A stretch of 64,000 bases of DNA from Marinilactibacillus kalidii (GTDB lineage Bacteria; Bacillota; Bacilli; Lactobacillales; Carnobacteriaceae_A): positions 1 through 64,000 of the forward strand of contig NZ_JAGFVM010000022.1 of assembly GCF_017599325.1 (NCBI RefSeq), in the 5' to 3' direction. The notes under the pieces were generated by a model, which did no database searches, had not been told where the DNA came from, and saw nothing but the letters and a program-made list of their open reading frames with translations. Below, piece by piece: positions 48,257 to 59,259 of the stretch. Position numbers and translations under genes: made by a program. Position 1 is the first letter of the stretch. The number at the start of each line of letters is the position of its first letter.

Positions 48257-49333
48257 TTAGAATAAGCTTTTTAATTTCTTAATTTCAACGACTTTTAATG
48301 CCGTAACTGCTATTCCCACGGTTACTAATGCCGCCGTTGATAAGCCAGGATGTTTCTTTGCCTTAACCATGAGACTTTTTGGTCTATGCCAACCCTGATT
48401 CGTCCCACGCTCATATAGATCTTCTCTTGGTTCATATAAGTTTCCTGCTGAAGGTTCTGGAGCGGCTTGGTTTTCATCATAATTTGTCTGGAATGTATTT
48501 AATTCCATTATTTTATCAGTCATTCTAGGGTACACCATACCAAAAATCGAAAAGAATTTTGATTGTGTACCGACATACATATCTCGTTTAGGATGTTCCG
48601 CTACATATAGGATGGCTTCAGCCACACTTTCTGGTGGGTAAACGATTCCTTTATGTGTCGGCTTTTTATCGATGTAACTAGTTGCATGATCCGTATACGG
48701 TGTATCTACTCTAGCCGGATGAATTTGAGAAAGTACAACGGGTGCTTGCTCTTTTTCGAGCTCCATACGGACAGCATCCGTGAATCCTCTAATAGCATGT
48801 TTACTAGCTGAATAAGCTGATTGAACTGGAAAAGCGCGATTTCCTACGACACTTCCCATGTTGATAATGGATCCAGCTTGTTCTTTTTCTTTATAATGTG
48901 CAACAGCTTTTCGCGTTCCATAAACAGTTCCCCAAAAATTGACATCGAATAAACGACGCATATCTTTTACAGGTATTTCTGCAGCGTAACCATAAATCGA
49001 AACCGCTGCATTATTTACCCATGTATCAAATCCCCCGAACGCCTCAATAGCTGCATCTGCAATACGATCAACGTCTTCTTCTTTGGATACATCTGCTACA
49101 ACATAAATAGATTCAGCGCCTCTAACTTTCAATTCTTTTTTCAAGATATTCAAAGCTTCTTCATTTCGAGCAACTAAAACTAATTTCACTCCTTGTTCAG
49201 CTGCCATTCTAGCTGTTACAAGACCAATCCCGCTTGTTGCACCTGTAATAACCATTACTTGATTCTTTAATTTTTTCAATTTTAATTTCAAACTATTCAA
49301 AGGCACACCAGTATCGACTGTTCTCTGATTCAT
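48257..49333 (-). CDS. SDR-family oxidoreductase with C-terminal extension
   Basis: A 358-residue protein. Residues about 20-265 form a classical short-chain dehydrogenase: MVITGATSGIGLVTARMAAE (cofactor site), NNAAVSIYG, and the YSASKHAIRGF active site (Tyr, Lys). About 90 residues follow, ending in a probable membrane helix (AALVTVGIAVTALKVVEIK) and a basic tail, so the enzyme may be membrane-associated. Substrate unknown. I use ATG 49333 because AGGAGG lies seven bases upstream; an ATG nine codons earlier lacks one. Confidence 0.9.
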   Translation of the reverse strand: MNQRTVDTGVPLNSLKLKLKKLKNQVMVITGATSGIGLVTARMAAEQGVKLVLVARNEEALNILKKELKVRGAESIYVVADVSKEEDVDRIADAAIEAFGGFDTWVNNAAVSIYGYAAEIPVKDMRRLFDVNFWGTVYGTRKAVAHYKEKEQAGSIINMGSVVGNRAFPVQSAYSASKHAIRGFTDAVRMELEKEQAPVVLSQIHPARVDTPYTDHATSYIDKKPTHKGIVYPPESVAEAILYVAEHPKRDMYVGTQSKFFSIFGMVYPRMTDKIMELNTFQTNYDENQAAPEPSAGNLYEPREDLYERGTNQGWHRPKSLMVKAKKHPGLSTAALVTVGIAVTALKVVEIKKLKSLF

Positions 49334-49574
49334 CTTTTTTCCTCCTAATAAAGCGTACATTCTGTTACTCTCTATCTTAGTGAAAAAATGTAGCCGTATT
49401 CAACTGATACGCTTGGTATAAAGCGTATGACTGATAGACGCTGTTTTCATCTACTTGTCATCTTTCAAATCTATTTTCAACAAAAAAGTCCTTTTATTTT
49501 CTATCTTTTTTAACATATCCCTTTTAAAAAAACGGTATACTATGACTATTAACCAGATATAATCATTCAAGAAG

Positions 49575-50258
49575 GTGAATAGCATCAATAAAAAATCAAA
49601 ACGAAATAAAACCACTTTTTTAGCTATTTTTCTATTTTTACTAGGTCTAGGCTTTTTAGCGATCGAACCAGTACAAAATTTTTTAGTCCAAAGACAAAGC
49701 ACACAAGTTCTTATGTCAGATATCGGACAAAACGTTTCGGCGCAAGAAGGCGATTTTGACTTTGAATCTGTTGAAGAGCTATCTTTACAAGATGTTATTC
49801 AAGCTCAATTTTCTGATCAAAACTTAGCCGCAATTGGATCAATCGCCATCCCCGATGTCGGTTTACATCTCCCTATATTAAATGGCGTTTCAAATGCTAA
49901 TTTGTTAGCAGGCGCTGGAACAATGAAACCAAATCAAGTGATGGGAGAAGGAAATTACGCTCTGGCCAGTCACAATATGAAGAATCCTACGCTACTTTTC
50001 GCACCACTTCATAGAGCTGAACCCGGAATGACTGTCTATTTAACGGATGCAAAAAATTTTTATGTTTATGAAATCGTGACGCATCAAATCATAGACCCAA
50101 CAGCGGTTTCGGTAATCGAAGATACCGATGAGACACTTGTCACATTAATCACTTGTAATGTTGATGGGAATAAACGATTGTTAACGCAAGGAAAATTCAT
50201 TGAATCTGTTCCTGTGGATGAATCAGAAGAAATCGCTGCTTATTTTGAGATGAACTAA
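49575..50258 (+). CDS. srtA: Class A sortase
   Basis: A 227-residue transpeptidase that cleaves LPXTG-type sorting signals and links surface proteins to peptidoglycan. A membrane anchor covers about residues 14-31. The catalytic residues are His133 (LASHNM), Cys194 (TLITCNVDG) and Arg201 (NKRLLTQG). No LPXTG substrate is encoded in this window. The start is uncertain: GTG 49575 lacks a well-spaced site, while a rare ATC four codons later has AAGAAGG ahead of it. Confidence 0.92.
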   Translation: MNSINKKSKRNKTTFLAIFLFLLGLGFLAIEPVQNFLVQRQSTQVLMSDIGQNVSAQEGDFDFESVEELSLQDVIQAQFSDQNLAAIGSIAIPDVGLHLPILNGVSNANLLAGAGTMKPNQVMGEGNYALASHNMKNPTLLFAPLHRAEPGMTVYLTDAKNFYVYEIVTHQIIDPTAVSVIEDTDETLVTLITCNVDGNKRLLTQGKFIESVPVDESEEIAAYFEMN

Positions 50259-50273
50259 GTTATTCAATCCGTT

Positions 50274-50326
50274 AGATACGCCCTTTAACCAAGACCGTAG
50301 TGTTTAGGGGGCGTATCTATTTTCTT
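50274..50326 (+). terminator. Terminator of srtA
   Basis: AGATACGCCC (50274-50283) pairs with GGGCGTATCT (50309-50318), followed by ATTTTCTT. Confidence 0.75.
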
Positions 50327-50470
50327 GATCAGTTTCTATTTCTGAAAAAAATTCTATGCTCATGCTATCCTTCTTGCATCAACAACTATTAAACCGAATA
50401 AAGTAAAAAAACAACCGTTACCTATGGTATGATAAGAGGGTTAATTCTTTAAAGAATGGAAGGAGATAAG

Positions 50471-51109
50471 ATGTCAGTGATTGTATTAGCCGGTATGATA
50501 GGAGCAGGAAAAAGTACGTTTACAACGTTTATATCAGAGGAGTTTCAAAGCGAGGCCTTCTATGAACAAGTCGTCGATAACCCGATTCTTGAGAAATTTT
50601 ATGCTGATCCAAAAAGATGGGCTTTTTCATTACAAATTTTCTTTTTAAATACTCGTTTCAAAAGTATTAAACAGGCACTCGTGCATAGACACAATGTTTT
50701 AGACCGTTCTATCTATGAAGATGCTTTGTTTACGAAAATCAATTATGAAGAAGGGAATATGAGTGAAGCGGAGATGGTACTTTACACAGACCTTCTTGAC
50801 AATATGATGGAAGAGCTACAAGACATTCCAAAAAAAGCACCAGATTTGCTCATTTACCTACGCGGATCTTTGGATAAACATTTAGAAAGAATACAAAAAA
50901 GAGGCCGTTCTTTCGAACAAGTGGAGGGTAACCCTGATTTGCTAGACTATTATACAAAATTACATAGTCGCTATGATGATTGGTTTAATGAATATGATAA
51001 AAGTCCGACACTGGTCATTGATATTGATAAGATCGATCTTGAAAAGAATGAAGACAAAATATATGTTATGCAAGAAATTAGATCCGCCCTTACCGCTCAT
51101 TCCATCTGA
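50471..51109 (+). CDS. Deoxynucleoside kinase (dGK/dAK type)
   Basis: A 212-residue kinase that phosphorylates purine deoxynucleosides for salvage. The P-loop is GMIGAGKST, followed by the ERS-like motif DRSIYEDALF and the lid region RIQKRGRSFEQ. Dimeric dGK/dAK enzymes of Lactobacillales have this length. ATG 50471 has GGAAGGAG just upstream; an ATG five codons earlier would overlap that site. It lies 28 bases ahead of the Ogt gene. Confidence 0.9.
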   Translation: MSVIVLAGMIGAGKSTFTTFISEEFQSEAFYEQVVDNPILEKFYADPKRWAFSLQIFFLNTRFKSIKQALVHRHNVLDRSIYEDALFTKINYEEGNMSEAEMVLYTDLLDNMMEELQDIPKKAPDLLIYLRGSLDKHLERIQKRGRSFEQVEGNPDLLDYYTKLHSRYDDWFNEYDKSPTLVIDIDKIDLEKNEDKIYVMQEIRSALTAHSI

Positions 51110-51137
51110 TCTTCACGGAAAAGGAGGGAAAAGACTG

Positions 51138-51641
51138 ATGAAAAACATTTATTACACAGCTATTTCATATGATGATTGGACCCTTTTTATCGCTGCTAGT
51201 GAGATAGGATTAATATTTGTAGGTTCTTCGCCTTTTGATCAAGAAGAATTAGAAAATTGGGTAGCTCAGTTACCGTTTGAAGCAACTTTGATACATGATG
51301 AAAGGTTTATGCAGTCTTATGTAAATCCGTTCAAAGAATATTTCGCTGGGAAACGTACAACTTTTTCTTTTCCTATTGAACAGATTGGGACACCTTTTCA
51401 GTTACAAGTGTGGGAACAGCTACTCACGATTCCATACGGTGAAACAATCACTTATGGTGAAATCGCACGCGCTTTAGGTAAAACAACAACCCATGCGCGA
51501 GCAATCGGTACTGCGATTGGCAAGAACCCTTTGTTGATCGTATACCCTTGTCATAGAGTACGTCCTAAGTCTGGTGCACCGAAAGGCTTTAGAGGTGGTC
51601 TGCCGATGAAACACGCATTGCTGAAATTGGAAAGCAACTAA
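51138..51641 (+). CDS. ogt: Methylated-DNA-protein-cysteine methyltransferase
   Basis: A 167-residue suicide DNA-repair protein that takes the alkyl group from O6-alkylguanine onto its own cysteine. The active site is IVYPCHRVRP, preceded by PFQLQVWEQLLTIPYGETITYGEIA and the GxxxxxNPL helix region. The frame is open far upstream through the kinase gene, but AAGGAGG precedes ATG 51138 and homology begins there. Confidence 0.93.
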   Translation: MKNIYYTAISYDDWTLFIAASEIGLIFVGSSPFDQEELENWVAQLPFEATLIHDERFMQSYVNPFKEYFAGKRTTFSFPIEQIGTPFQLQVWEQLLTIPYGETITYGEIARALGKTTTHARAIGTAIGKNPLLIVYPCHRVRPKSGAPKGFRGGLPMKHALLKLESN

Positions 51642-51688
51642 AAAACCCGTTCTACCCTTTAGTGATTTGAGGATAGAACGGGTTTTTA
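51641..51688. terminator. Bidirectional terminator
   Basis: A 14-bp perfect stem (51641-51654 with 51674-51687, AAAAACCCGTTCTA type) between convergent genes. Confidence 0.88.
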
Positions 51689-52456
51689 CTATAAGAAAGC
51701 ATACATTGCTACAAACGCAATTAAGTTGTTTAGCATGTGATATACAATAGCAGCTTCTACTGTTTTAGTTCTTTTGGCTGCGTAGGCGAACATGAGTCCC
51801 ATACCTAAATAAGAAAAAGCTGACGGTATATTCGTCGGTGAATGGATTAGCCCAAATAGGACTGTACTCACGCCGACTGCTATCCAAGAGGCTTCAAGGG
51901 TTGGTTTACGAAATAAAATCAGTCCTCTAAATAACCATTCTTCTACAATAGGAGCAGCAATTACGACCATTAAAAACATAGCCCAAATAGGCATCGCACC
52001 AGCAAGGTCTTCAATAGCCTCTTGATTGACTGCCTGGTTGTCCTCAAAAATTACTGATAGCAATATACTTCCAGCTCTATGTAAAACAAATGTCACCGGT
52101 ATGTACCAAGCTAAAAACTTCCAATCTTGTTTATTCAATCCAGGTACATGGAACCATCTGTTTTGCTTGAGACGTTTTCTGTTGACTAAAGGAATCTTTC
52201 TCCAGATAATCACTATCGTTAATAACGGTAATGATATAATAGTGGTTACTATACTCACAGTGTTAAGCATAGGCATCAATACTTCTGATAATTCATCTGA
52301 TGATAAATTCATGACGATTTCAGGATTTGCTATCACAAAGAGTATAGATAGACTAAAACCCAATATAAGCTGTAAAACAATGGAAGATAGCCCCCACATC
52401 AACGCTTGTTCTCTTTTCAGTATTTTCCTCAAGGGATAGCCTTCAAATAATTTCAT
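51689..52456 (-). CDS. CPBP-family intramembrane metalloprotease
   Basis: A 255-residue protein with about seven membrane helices. The Abi/CPBP motifs are visible in order: PIVEEWLFRGLIL (motif 1, EExxxR), FGLIHSPTN (motif 2 His) and HMLNN near the C-terminus (motif 3). Family members process prenylated or bacteriocin-immunity-type substrates; the target here is unknown. Confidence 0.9.
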   Translation of the reverse strand: MKLFEGYPLRKILKREQALMWGLSSIVLQLILGFSLSILFVIANPEIVMNLSSDELSEVLMPMLNTVSIVTTIISLPLLTIVIIWRKIPLVNRKRLKQNRWFHVPGLNKQDWKFLAWYIPVTFVLHRAGSILLSVIFEDNQAVNQEAIEDLAGAMPIWAMFLMVVIAAPIVEEWLFRGLILFRKPTLEASWIAVGVSTVLFGLIHSPTNIPSAFSYLGMGLMFAYAAKRTKTVEAAIVYHMLNNLIAFVAMYAFL

Positions 52457-52559
52457 ATCATTCTCCTTTTAAATCAATTTACTCTTTATAGAATAGCAAA
52501 CTCTAATCGAAAAAGATATGTTCTTTTAGTCCGATTTTAATAATAAATTTTTGCAAAAT

Positions 52560-52593
52560 TAAAGACGCTGGGTCATTTCATGCCCAACGCCTG
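52560..52593 (-). terminator. Probable guaB terminator
   Basis: An imperfect stem (GACGCTGGG with CCCAACGCC, two mismatches) followed on the minus strand by CTTTAATTTT. Confidence 0.55.
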
Positions 52594-52603
52594 ATTCATT
52601 CTA

Positions 52604-54166
<1,563 letters not shown>

Positions 54167-54289
54167 CACTCTAGATAGCCATGTAAGAACTTTCTCATAA
54201 ATTCAACCTATCTTCCGACTGGTAGCGCTATAAAAACGAACGATCAAAGCTTTATACCACTTTAACATATGCTTTTAATCTGTAACAAA

Positions 54290-54327
54290 AGAGCTCTTTC
54301 AAAGATTCTCATCCTTAAAAGAGCTCT
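54290..54327 (-). terminator. Terminator after the DUF1129 gene
   Basis: AGAGCTCTTT (54290-54299) pairs with AAAGAGCTCT (54318-54327); minus-strand T-run TTTTGTT follows. Confidence 0.6.
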
Positions 54328-54340
54328 CTAAAACACTATT

Positions 54341-55060
54341 TTAAAATAGCGTTCCGCGAATGTTAAGTTTGCGTTTTAAATAGAATTTTGCAGCAATCGC
54401 AATTACACCAATGCCTAACGATACTTGTGCTGGTACAATCGGATTAATGACTGCTGGTATGGCAGCACCCAATGTAACGAACAGAACAAAGAGCATCATT
54501 GCTAGGACCGTTGCTAAAATATACTTCATGAAACCACCCTTTTGTCCGGGTACTGGTGCATATTTGGTGATAATAACGAAAGCAAATCCACCTAAGATGA
54601 AGTTCAAAATCAAGACCATTAGTCGCATCCCTGCTGCTTCATTGCTTACATCTGTGAACATACCTTGCAAGCCATAGATAACCGCGAACATTCCGCCAAG
54701 TAACAAGCCACCATCAATATACAATTTCCAAGGTTCAGAACGAACAACTTCTCCTTGTTCTCTGGTCGTTGGATTTTCTGTTAAATAATTGGCTTGGTCT
54801 GTAACGGTACCGTATATTTTACGAGCCGTTAAATGCTTCTCTTGTTGTTCAACAATATTTTTAAGCATATCGTTGAAGATCAACGTTTTTCTTTCTTCTG
54901 AAACGCCTCGTTCGTCTAAACTACGATTCAGTTTCAATACATACTCATTATTTTTGTTTGTCAGCTGACGCTTCAGTCTCGCATTTTCTTCTTGCATCGC
55001 TGCCAATTCAGCTACCTTGTCCGGCTGCTCGACAGTTTCTTTCTTTTTACTATTGAACAC
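54341..55060 (-). CDS. DUF1129-family membrane protein
   Basis: A 239-residue protein. Residues 1-110 are soluble, starting with a short coiled coil (LAAMQEENARLKRQL). About four membrane helices follow (about 115-230). This is the arrangement of the DUF1129 family, found beside ychF and guaB in many Lactobacillales. Its function is not established. The gap to ychF is 30 bases. Confidence 0.85.
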   Translation of the reverse strand: MFNSKKKETVEQPDKVAELAAMQEENARLKRQLTNKNNEYVLKLNRSLDERGVSEERKTLIFNDMLKNIVEQQEKHLTARKIYGTVTDQANYLTENPTTREQGEVVRSEPWKLYIDGGLLLGGMFAVIYGLQGMFTDVSNEAAGMRLMVLILNFILGGFAFVIITKYAPVPGQKGGFMKYILATVLAMMLFVLFVTLGAAIPAVINPIVPAQVSLGIGVIAIAAKFYLKRKLNIRGTLF

Positions 55061-55090
55061 AGTTATGTCATCCTTTCGCTGAGCACATTC

Positions 55091-56191
55091 TTATACGTTG
55101 AATCTGAAAAGAATGACATCTCCGTCTTGTACGACATATTCTTTTCCTTCAGAACGCAATTTCCCTGCTTCTCTAGCTGCTTTTTCACTACCCAATGCAT
55201 CATAGTCTGCATAAGCAATCGTTTCAGCACGAATAAATCCGTGTTCAAAATCACTATGAATAACGCCGGCAGTCTGAGGAGCTTTCATCCCTTTACGGAA
55301 TGTCCATGCACGAACTTCTTTTTCTCCCGCTGTAAAGAATGTTGCCAATCCAAGTAAATCGTATGAAGAACGGATCAATTTATCCAATCCTGGTTCTTCT
55401 ACACCTAGATCTTCTAAAAACATTGCTTTTTCTTCGTCATCTAATTCGGCGATTTCTTCTTCGATGGCAGCAGAGATTGTTACAACTTCTGCGCCTTCTT
55501 CGGCAGCAATGCTTCTAACGACTGCTAAATGCTCATTTCCTTCTGCATCTGCAATGTCTTCTTCTGCTACATTTGCTACATACAAAACAGGTTTGCTTGT
55601 TAGTAAGAATAATGACTTCACAATTGGTAATTCTTCTGGCGTGAATGACAGCATTCTAACTGGTTTACCTTCTTCAAGGACTGGCTTGATTTTCTCAAGA
55701 ACCGTCATCATTTCCATTGCATCTTTTTCTTTAGACTTCGCTTGTCTTTTCACTCGATCGTATCTTTTTTCCACTGCATCAAGATCGGCTAGTGCTAATT
55801 CCAAATTGATCGTTTCGATATCGTCTGCTGGACTAACTGTTCCAGAAACATGTGTGATGTTTTCGTCATCGAAACAACGAACAACGTGACAAATCGCATC
55901 TACTTCACGGATATTAGCCAAGAATTTATTTCCAAGCCCCTCACCTTTGCTGGCACCTTTGACGATACCGGCAATATCTGTGAACTCAAATGTCGTTGGA
56001 ACGACTTTTTGAGGATTAACGAGTTCTTTCAATCGATCTAATCTACGATCGGGTACTTCTACGATTCCTACGTTCGGATCGATTGTTGCGAACGGGTAGT
56101 TTGCAGCTTCTGCTCCCGCTTTTGTAATGGCGTTAAATAGCGTCGATTTCCCTACATTTGGTAAACCGACGATTCCTGCTGTTAAAGGCAT
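55091..56191 (-). CDS. ychF: Redox-regulated ATPase YchF
   Basis: A 366-residue Obg-related P-loop protein with ATP preference that associates with ribosomes. G1 is [14 protein letters not shown] and G3 is [20 protein letters not shown]. The G4 region is non-canonical (VANVAEED), as expected for YchF's altered nucleotide specificity. The C-terminal TGS domain ends [14 protein letters not shown]. Length is standard. Confidence 0.97.
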   Translation of the reverse strand: MPLTAGIVGLPNVGKSTLFNAITKAGAEAANYPFATIDPNVGIVEVPDRRLDRLKELVNPQKVVPTTFEFTDIAGIVKGASKGEGLGNKFLANIREVDAICHVVRCFDDENITHVSGTVSPADDIETINLELALADLDAVEKRYDRVKRQAKSKEKDAMEMMTVLEKIKPVLEEGKPVRMLSFTPEELPIVKSLFLLTSKPVLYVANVAEEDIADAEGNEHLAVVRSIAAEEGAEVVTISAAIEEEIAELDDEEKAMFLEDLGVEEPGLDKLIRSSYDLLGLATFFTAGEKEVRAWTFRKGMKAPQTAGVIHSDFEHGFIRAETIAYADYDALGSEKAAREAGKLRSEGKEYVVQDGDVILFRFNV

Positions 56192-56257
56192 GCTTGGTAT
56201 TCACCTTTCTTTTCCTTCGATTTTTAAAACTTATTTTATTCTTTATGATCTTTTTGC

Positions 56258-56455
56258 TTATTCGGCGTCTGCCTTCACTAGAATTTTCTTCATTTTACGT
56301 TCGAATTCTCTTCTCGACATAAGCACAAGTTGGCCGCACCCTTCACACTTGATACGAATATCCGCACCCATGCGAATGATTGCCCAACGGTTGACGCCAC
56401 ATGGATGTTGTTTCTTCATCTCAACGATATCATTCAATTCGTATGCTTTGTCCAT
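56258..56455 (-). CDS. DUF951-family protein
   Basis: A 65-residue basic protein with KKQHPCGVNRWAIIRMGADIRIKCEGCGQLVLMSR, the DUF951 signature. The cysteines (PCG and CEGCG) suggest a small zinc-binding or RNA-interacting fold. It lies between parB and ychF, its usual Firmicute position. Confidence 0.92.
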   Translation of the reverse strand: MDKAYELNDIVEMKKQHPCGVNRWAIIRMGADIRIKCEGCGQLVLMSRREFERKMKKILVKADAE

Positions 56456-56473
56456 TTTATTCTGCCTCCTGAA

Positions 56474-57355
56474 TCAATCAAAATCAATATTCAAATCTTC
56501 TAATATACGATTCAAATCATCTTGAGAGACATACTCGATTTCGATTTTACCTTTTTTACCTTTTTCTCGAATCACGACACTCGTTCCGAATTTATCTGTT
56601 AATAGTTCTTCTGAGCGTTTGATATAGATCGATTTGTTTTCATTCACTTTTTTGTTTGGCTCATTTTTCGGTTTCTGATTCGCTTCCGCAACCAACTGCT
56701 CTAATTGTCTAACCGTTAAGCCTTCTTTGACCGTACGCCTAGCCAATTTCGTCAATTTTTTCTTATCTTTTAGTCCTAATAAGGTTCTTGCTTGACCATT
56801 AGATAATTTATTTTCTTGAAGTAGATTTTTAACTTCAAGAGGTAGTGTCAGTAAACGTAAATGGTTGGCAATATAAGAACGGCTTTTACCCAGCTTTTCA
56901 GCAACCTTTTCTTGCGTCATAGCCAACTTTTCCATCATCAAGTTATATGCTTCTGCTTCCTCAAGTGAGGTTAGGTCTTCACGCTGTAAGTTCTCTAAGA
57001 TAGCGACTTGCATCATGACTTCCTCATCCAACTCGCGTATGATCGCCGGAACAGTCTCTTTATCAGCAAGTTTAGAAGCTCTATAGCGACGCTCTCCCGC
57101 AATGATTTCGTAGCCCTTTACCGATGATTTTCTCAAAATGATTGGTTGAAGCACACCCGATACACGTATAGAATTTGCCAATTCGTTTAATGCCGTTTCG
57201 TCAAAATGTCTTCTTGGCTGATAAGGATTTGGACGAATCTCATCAAGCGCAATCATTTCCACACGTTCATCATCACGATTAACTTCTTTTTCAAAGTCAG
57301 GCACATCAAATAAAGCATCTATACCTCGACCTAGACCTTTTTTCTTATTTACCAT
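56474..57355 (-). CDS. parB: Chromosome-partitioning protein ParB
   Basis: A 293-residue parS-binding CTPase clamp. The N-terminal CTPase motif is IAGERRYRASKLA. The central helix-turn-helix is MTQEKVAEKLGKSRSYIANHL, and the C-terminal dimerisation domain ends LNRILEDLNIDFD. It overlaps parA by 11 bases. It loads SMC at the origin and works with ParA in segregation. The only parS-like sequence I find nearby is the unusual half-site pair upstream of rsmG. Confidence 0.96.
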   Translation of the reverse strand: MVNKKKGLGRGIDALFDVPDFEKEVNRDDERVEMIALDEIRPNPYQPRRHFDETALNELANSIRVSGVLQPIILRKSSVKGYEIIAGERRYRASKLADKETVPAIIRELDEEVMMQVAILENLQREDLTSLEEAEAYNLMMEKLAMTQEKVAEKLGKSRSYIANHLRLLTLPLEVKNLLQENKLSNGQARTLLGLKDKKKLTKLARRTVKEGLTVRQLEQLVAEANQKPKNEPNKKVNENKSIYIKRSEELLTDKFGTSVVIREKGKKGKIEIEYVSQDDLNRILEDLNIDFD

Positions 57356-58109
57356 TCGTCATCACTTCCTTCGCTAACTCTTGGTAAACTTCCGCGCCTT
57401 TCGACCGTAAATCATAATCTATGATCGAAAGTCCGTAACTCGGCGCTTCGGACAAACGAATATTTCTCGGAATAATCGTGTTGTATACTTTCTCACGGAA
57501 ATATTTTTTCACTTCATTAACTACTTCAAATCCCAGATTTGTTCTTGCATCCAGCATCGTTAGTAAAACGCCTTCCACTTTCAGCTCTTTATTAAAGTGT
57601 TTTTGAACTAAGCGCACGGTATTCAGTAATTGACTTAACCCTTCAAGCGCGTAATATTCACATTGAACTGGAATCAAAACAGAATCACTTGCTGTAAAGG
57701 CATTGATCGTTAAATGTCCTAATGATGGCGGACAGTCGATCAGTACATAGTCATAGCCTTCATCAATGGTCTCAATCGCTCTCTTCAATCTCGTTTCTCT
57801 AGCCATCAAGCTGGTCAATTCCACTTCTGCACCGGCTAGCTGAATAGTAGCTGGAACGATAGATAGGTTTTCTCTACTCGTAGGTAGGATCACTTCTTCT
57901 AGCGGTACTTCGTTGATCAGTACATCATAGATATCTCTGTCAACTTCTCCTTTACGAATGCCTAAACCGCTTGTAGCATTTCCTTGAGCATCCATATCAA
58001 TCAATAAAATTTTCTTTCCTGCATAAGCGAGTGATGCACCCAAATTGACAGTGGTAGTTGTCTTACCTACACCACCTTTTTGGTTCGCAACGGCAATAAT
58101 CTGTGCCAT
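57345..58109 (-). CDS. parA: Chromosome-partitioning ATPase ParA (Soj)
   Basis: A 254-residue deviant Walker ATPase: ANQKGGVGKTTTTVNLGASLA, then DMDAQGNATSGLG and LIDCPPSLGHLTINAF. It binds DNA as an ATP dimer and moves ParB-parS complexes; in Firmicutes it also affects DnaA. It is co-transcribed with rsmG (29-base gap) and parB. Confidence 0.97.
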   Translation of the reverse strand: MAQIIAVANQKGGVGKTTTTVNLGASLAYAGKKILLIDMDAQGNATSGLGIRKGEVDRDIYDVLINEVPLEEVILPTSRENLSIVPATIQLAGAEVELTSLMARETRLKRAIETIDEGYDYVLIDCPPSLGHLTINAFTASDSVLIPVQCEYYALEGLSQLLNTVRLVQKHFNKELKVEGVLLTMLDARTNLGFEVVNEVKKYFREKVYNTIIPRNIRLSEAPSYGLSIIDYDLRSKGAEVYQELAKEVMTNGK

Positions 58110-58138
58110 TTGAATCCTCCAGACATATATTTTCTACT

Positions 58139-58861
58139 TTATAGTGGTTTCTTATTCGGTGTTCCTGGATTTCTAGGGTATTTGTTAGGTGTTTCTTTTT
58201 TCTTATCAATCAGTAAGATATGTCTTTCTCCAGCTTCAAGCGGAAGCTCGAATGAAAAATCTTCTTTGATTTTTCCACCTAACGTTGCAATTGCTTTTTC
58301 TGCGGCCTTCATTTCTTCAGGTGCATGCATCGCTTTCATCGCGATAAAGGTACCACCTTTTTTCACAAGCGGTAAACATAACTCCGCAAGCACGCTCATT
58401 CTTGCGACAGCTCTTGCAGTGACGAAATCAAAAGACGCTCTATACTGTTTGTTTTGACCGAATGTTTCTGCACGATCATGCAATAATGTGACGTCTTTCA
58501 GACCAAGTTTCTCTACTAAAATCTCTAAGAAGCCAATTCTTTTCTTTAATGAATCGACGATCGTAATAGATAATTCTGGGTAAAGTATTTTTAGGGGGAT
58601 ACTGGGAAAACCAGCACCTGAGCCTACATCGCATAAGCTGTGGACCCCTTTGCTAAAATCTACATATAGTCCTGCTGTCAACGAATCATAGAAGTGTTTT
58701 AAATAAACTTCTTCTTTTTCCGTAATCGCAGTCAGGTTAATTTTTTCGTTCCATTCTTGAAGTAGTTCTAAATAAAGATTAAATTGAGTCATTTTTTCAT
58801 CAGTGATTGGTAAACCACGACGTTCTAACTCGGCTCTAAATTCTTCTGGATTCATAACCAA
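58139..58861 (-). CDS. rsmG: 16S rRNA (guanine527-N7)-methyltransferase
   Basis: A 240-residue SAM-dependent methyltransferase that modifies G527 of 16S rRNA; loss gives low-level streptomycin resistance in other bacteria. Motifs are [19 protein letters not shown], the SAM loop [15 protein letters not shown] and [13 protein letters not shown]. First gene of the parAB cluster, as in most Firmicutes. Confidence 0.97.
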   Translation of the reverse strand: MVMNPEEFRAELERRGLPITDEKMTQFNLYLELLQEWNEKINLTAITEKEEVYLKHFYDSLTAGLYVDFSKGVHSLCDVGSGAGFPSIPLKILYPELSITIVDSLKKRIGFLEILVEKLGLKDVTLLHDRAETFGQNKQYRASFDFVTARAVARMSVLAELCLPLVKKGGTFIAMKAMHAPEEMKAAEKAIATLGGKIKEDFSFELPLEAGERHILLIDKKKETPNKYPRNPGTPNKKPL

Positions 58862-58882
58862 AAACTCCTTTTATATCGACTC

Positions 58883-58904
58883 GTGAAACAGCTATTTGTT
58901 TCAC
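58883..58904. repeat. Inverted parS half-sites in swapped order
   Basis: GTGAAACA (58883-58890), six bases, TGTTTCAC (58897-58904): a perfect 8-bp inverted repeat whose halves are those of parS (TGTTTCAC-GTGAAACA) in the opposite order. It lies 22 bases upstream of the rsmG start, so in RNA it would be a hairpin ahead of the ribosome site. The rest of the 398-base gap to the Rgg gene is AT-rich and shows only a TATAAT box near 59218. Confidence 0.35.
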
Positions 58905-59259
58905 AAAATCACTCTCTTCACTTTATACTAAATCCCTTATGAATACAATGCTTTCCGCCGAATTGTTTCATAAAATCCACAAAAAAATGACAGTCACTTC
59001 TTTAATAAAAAGGAACGCGTTCTAAATTTACTATATAGGTGATGCCGCCTAAAAAATACAAACAGATGTCGTTCTTTTCATCATTTCAAATTCGCTTTAC
59101 TAAGAATGATGACTACATAATGACCTCAAACAAGATAAACATAAATCAGTACGATTGATTTAACCTTGTTGAACAGGAAGGTTTATCACTATTTTATAGC
59201 AAATACATCAAAAAAATAGTATAATTTTAATAAATCACATTTAATAAAAGAGGGTAATC

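Noticed and set aside
50973-51137. Longer Ogt product starting inside the deoxynucleoside kinase gene
   Set aside because: The upstream part is an out-of-frame reading of the kinase gene; homology and the ribosome site begin at ATG 51138.
59042-59158. A 38-codon frame upstream of the Rgg gene as a signalling peptide
   Set aside because: No good ribosome site, and no hydrophobic secretion or SHP-like features.
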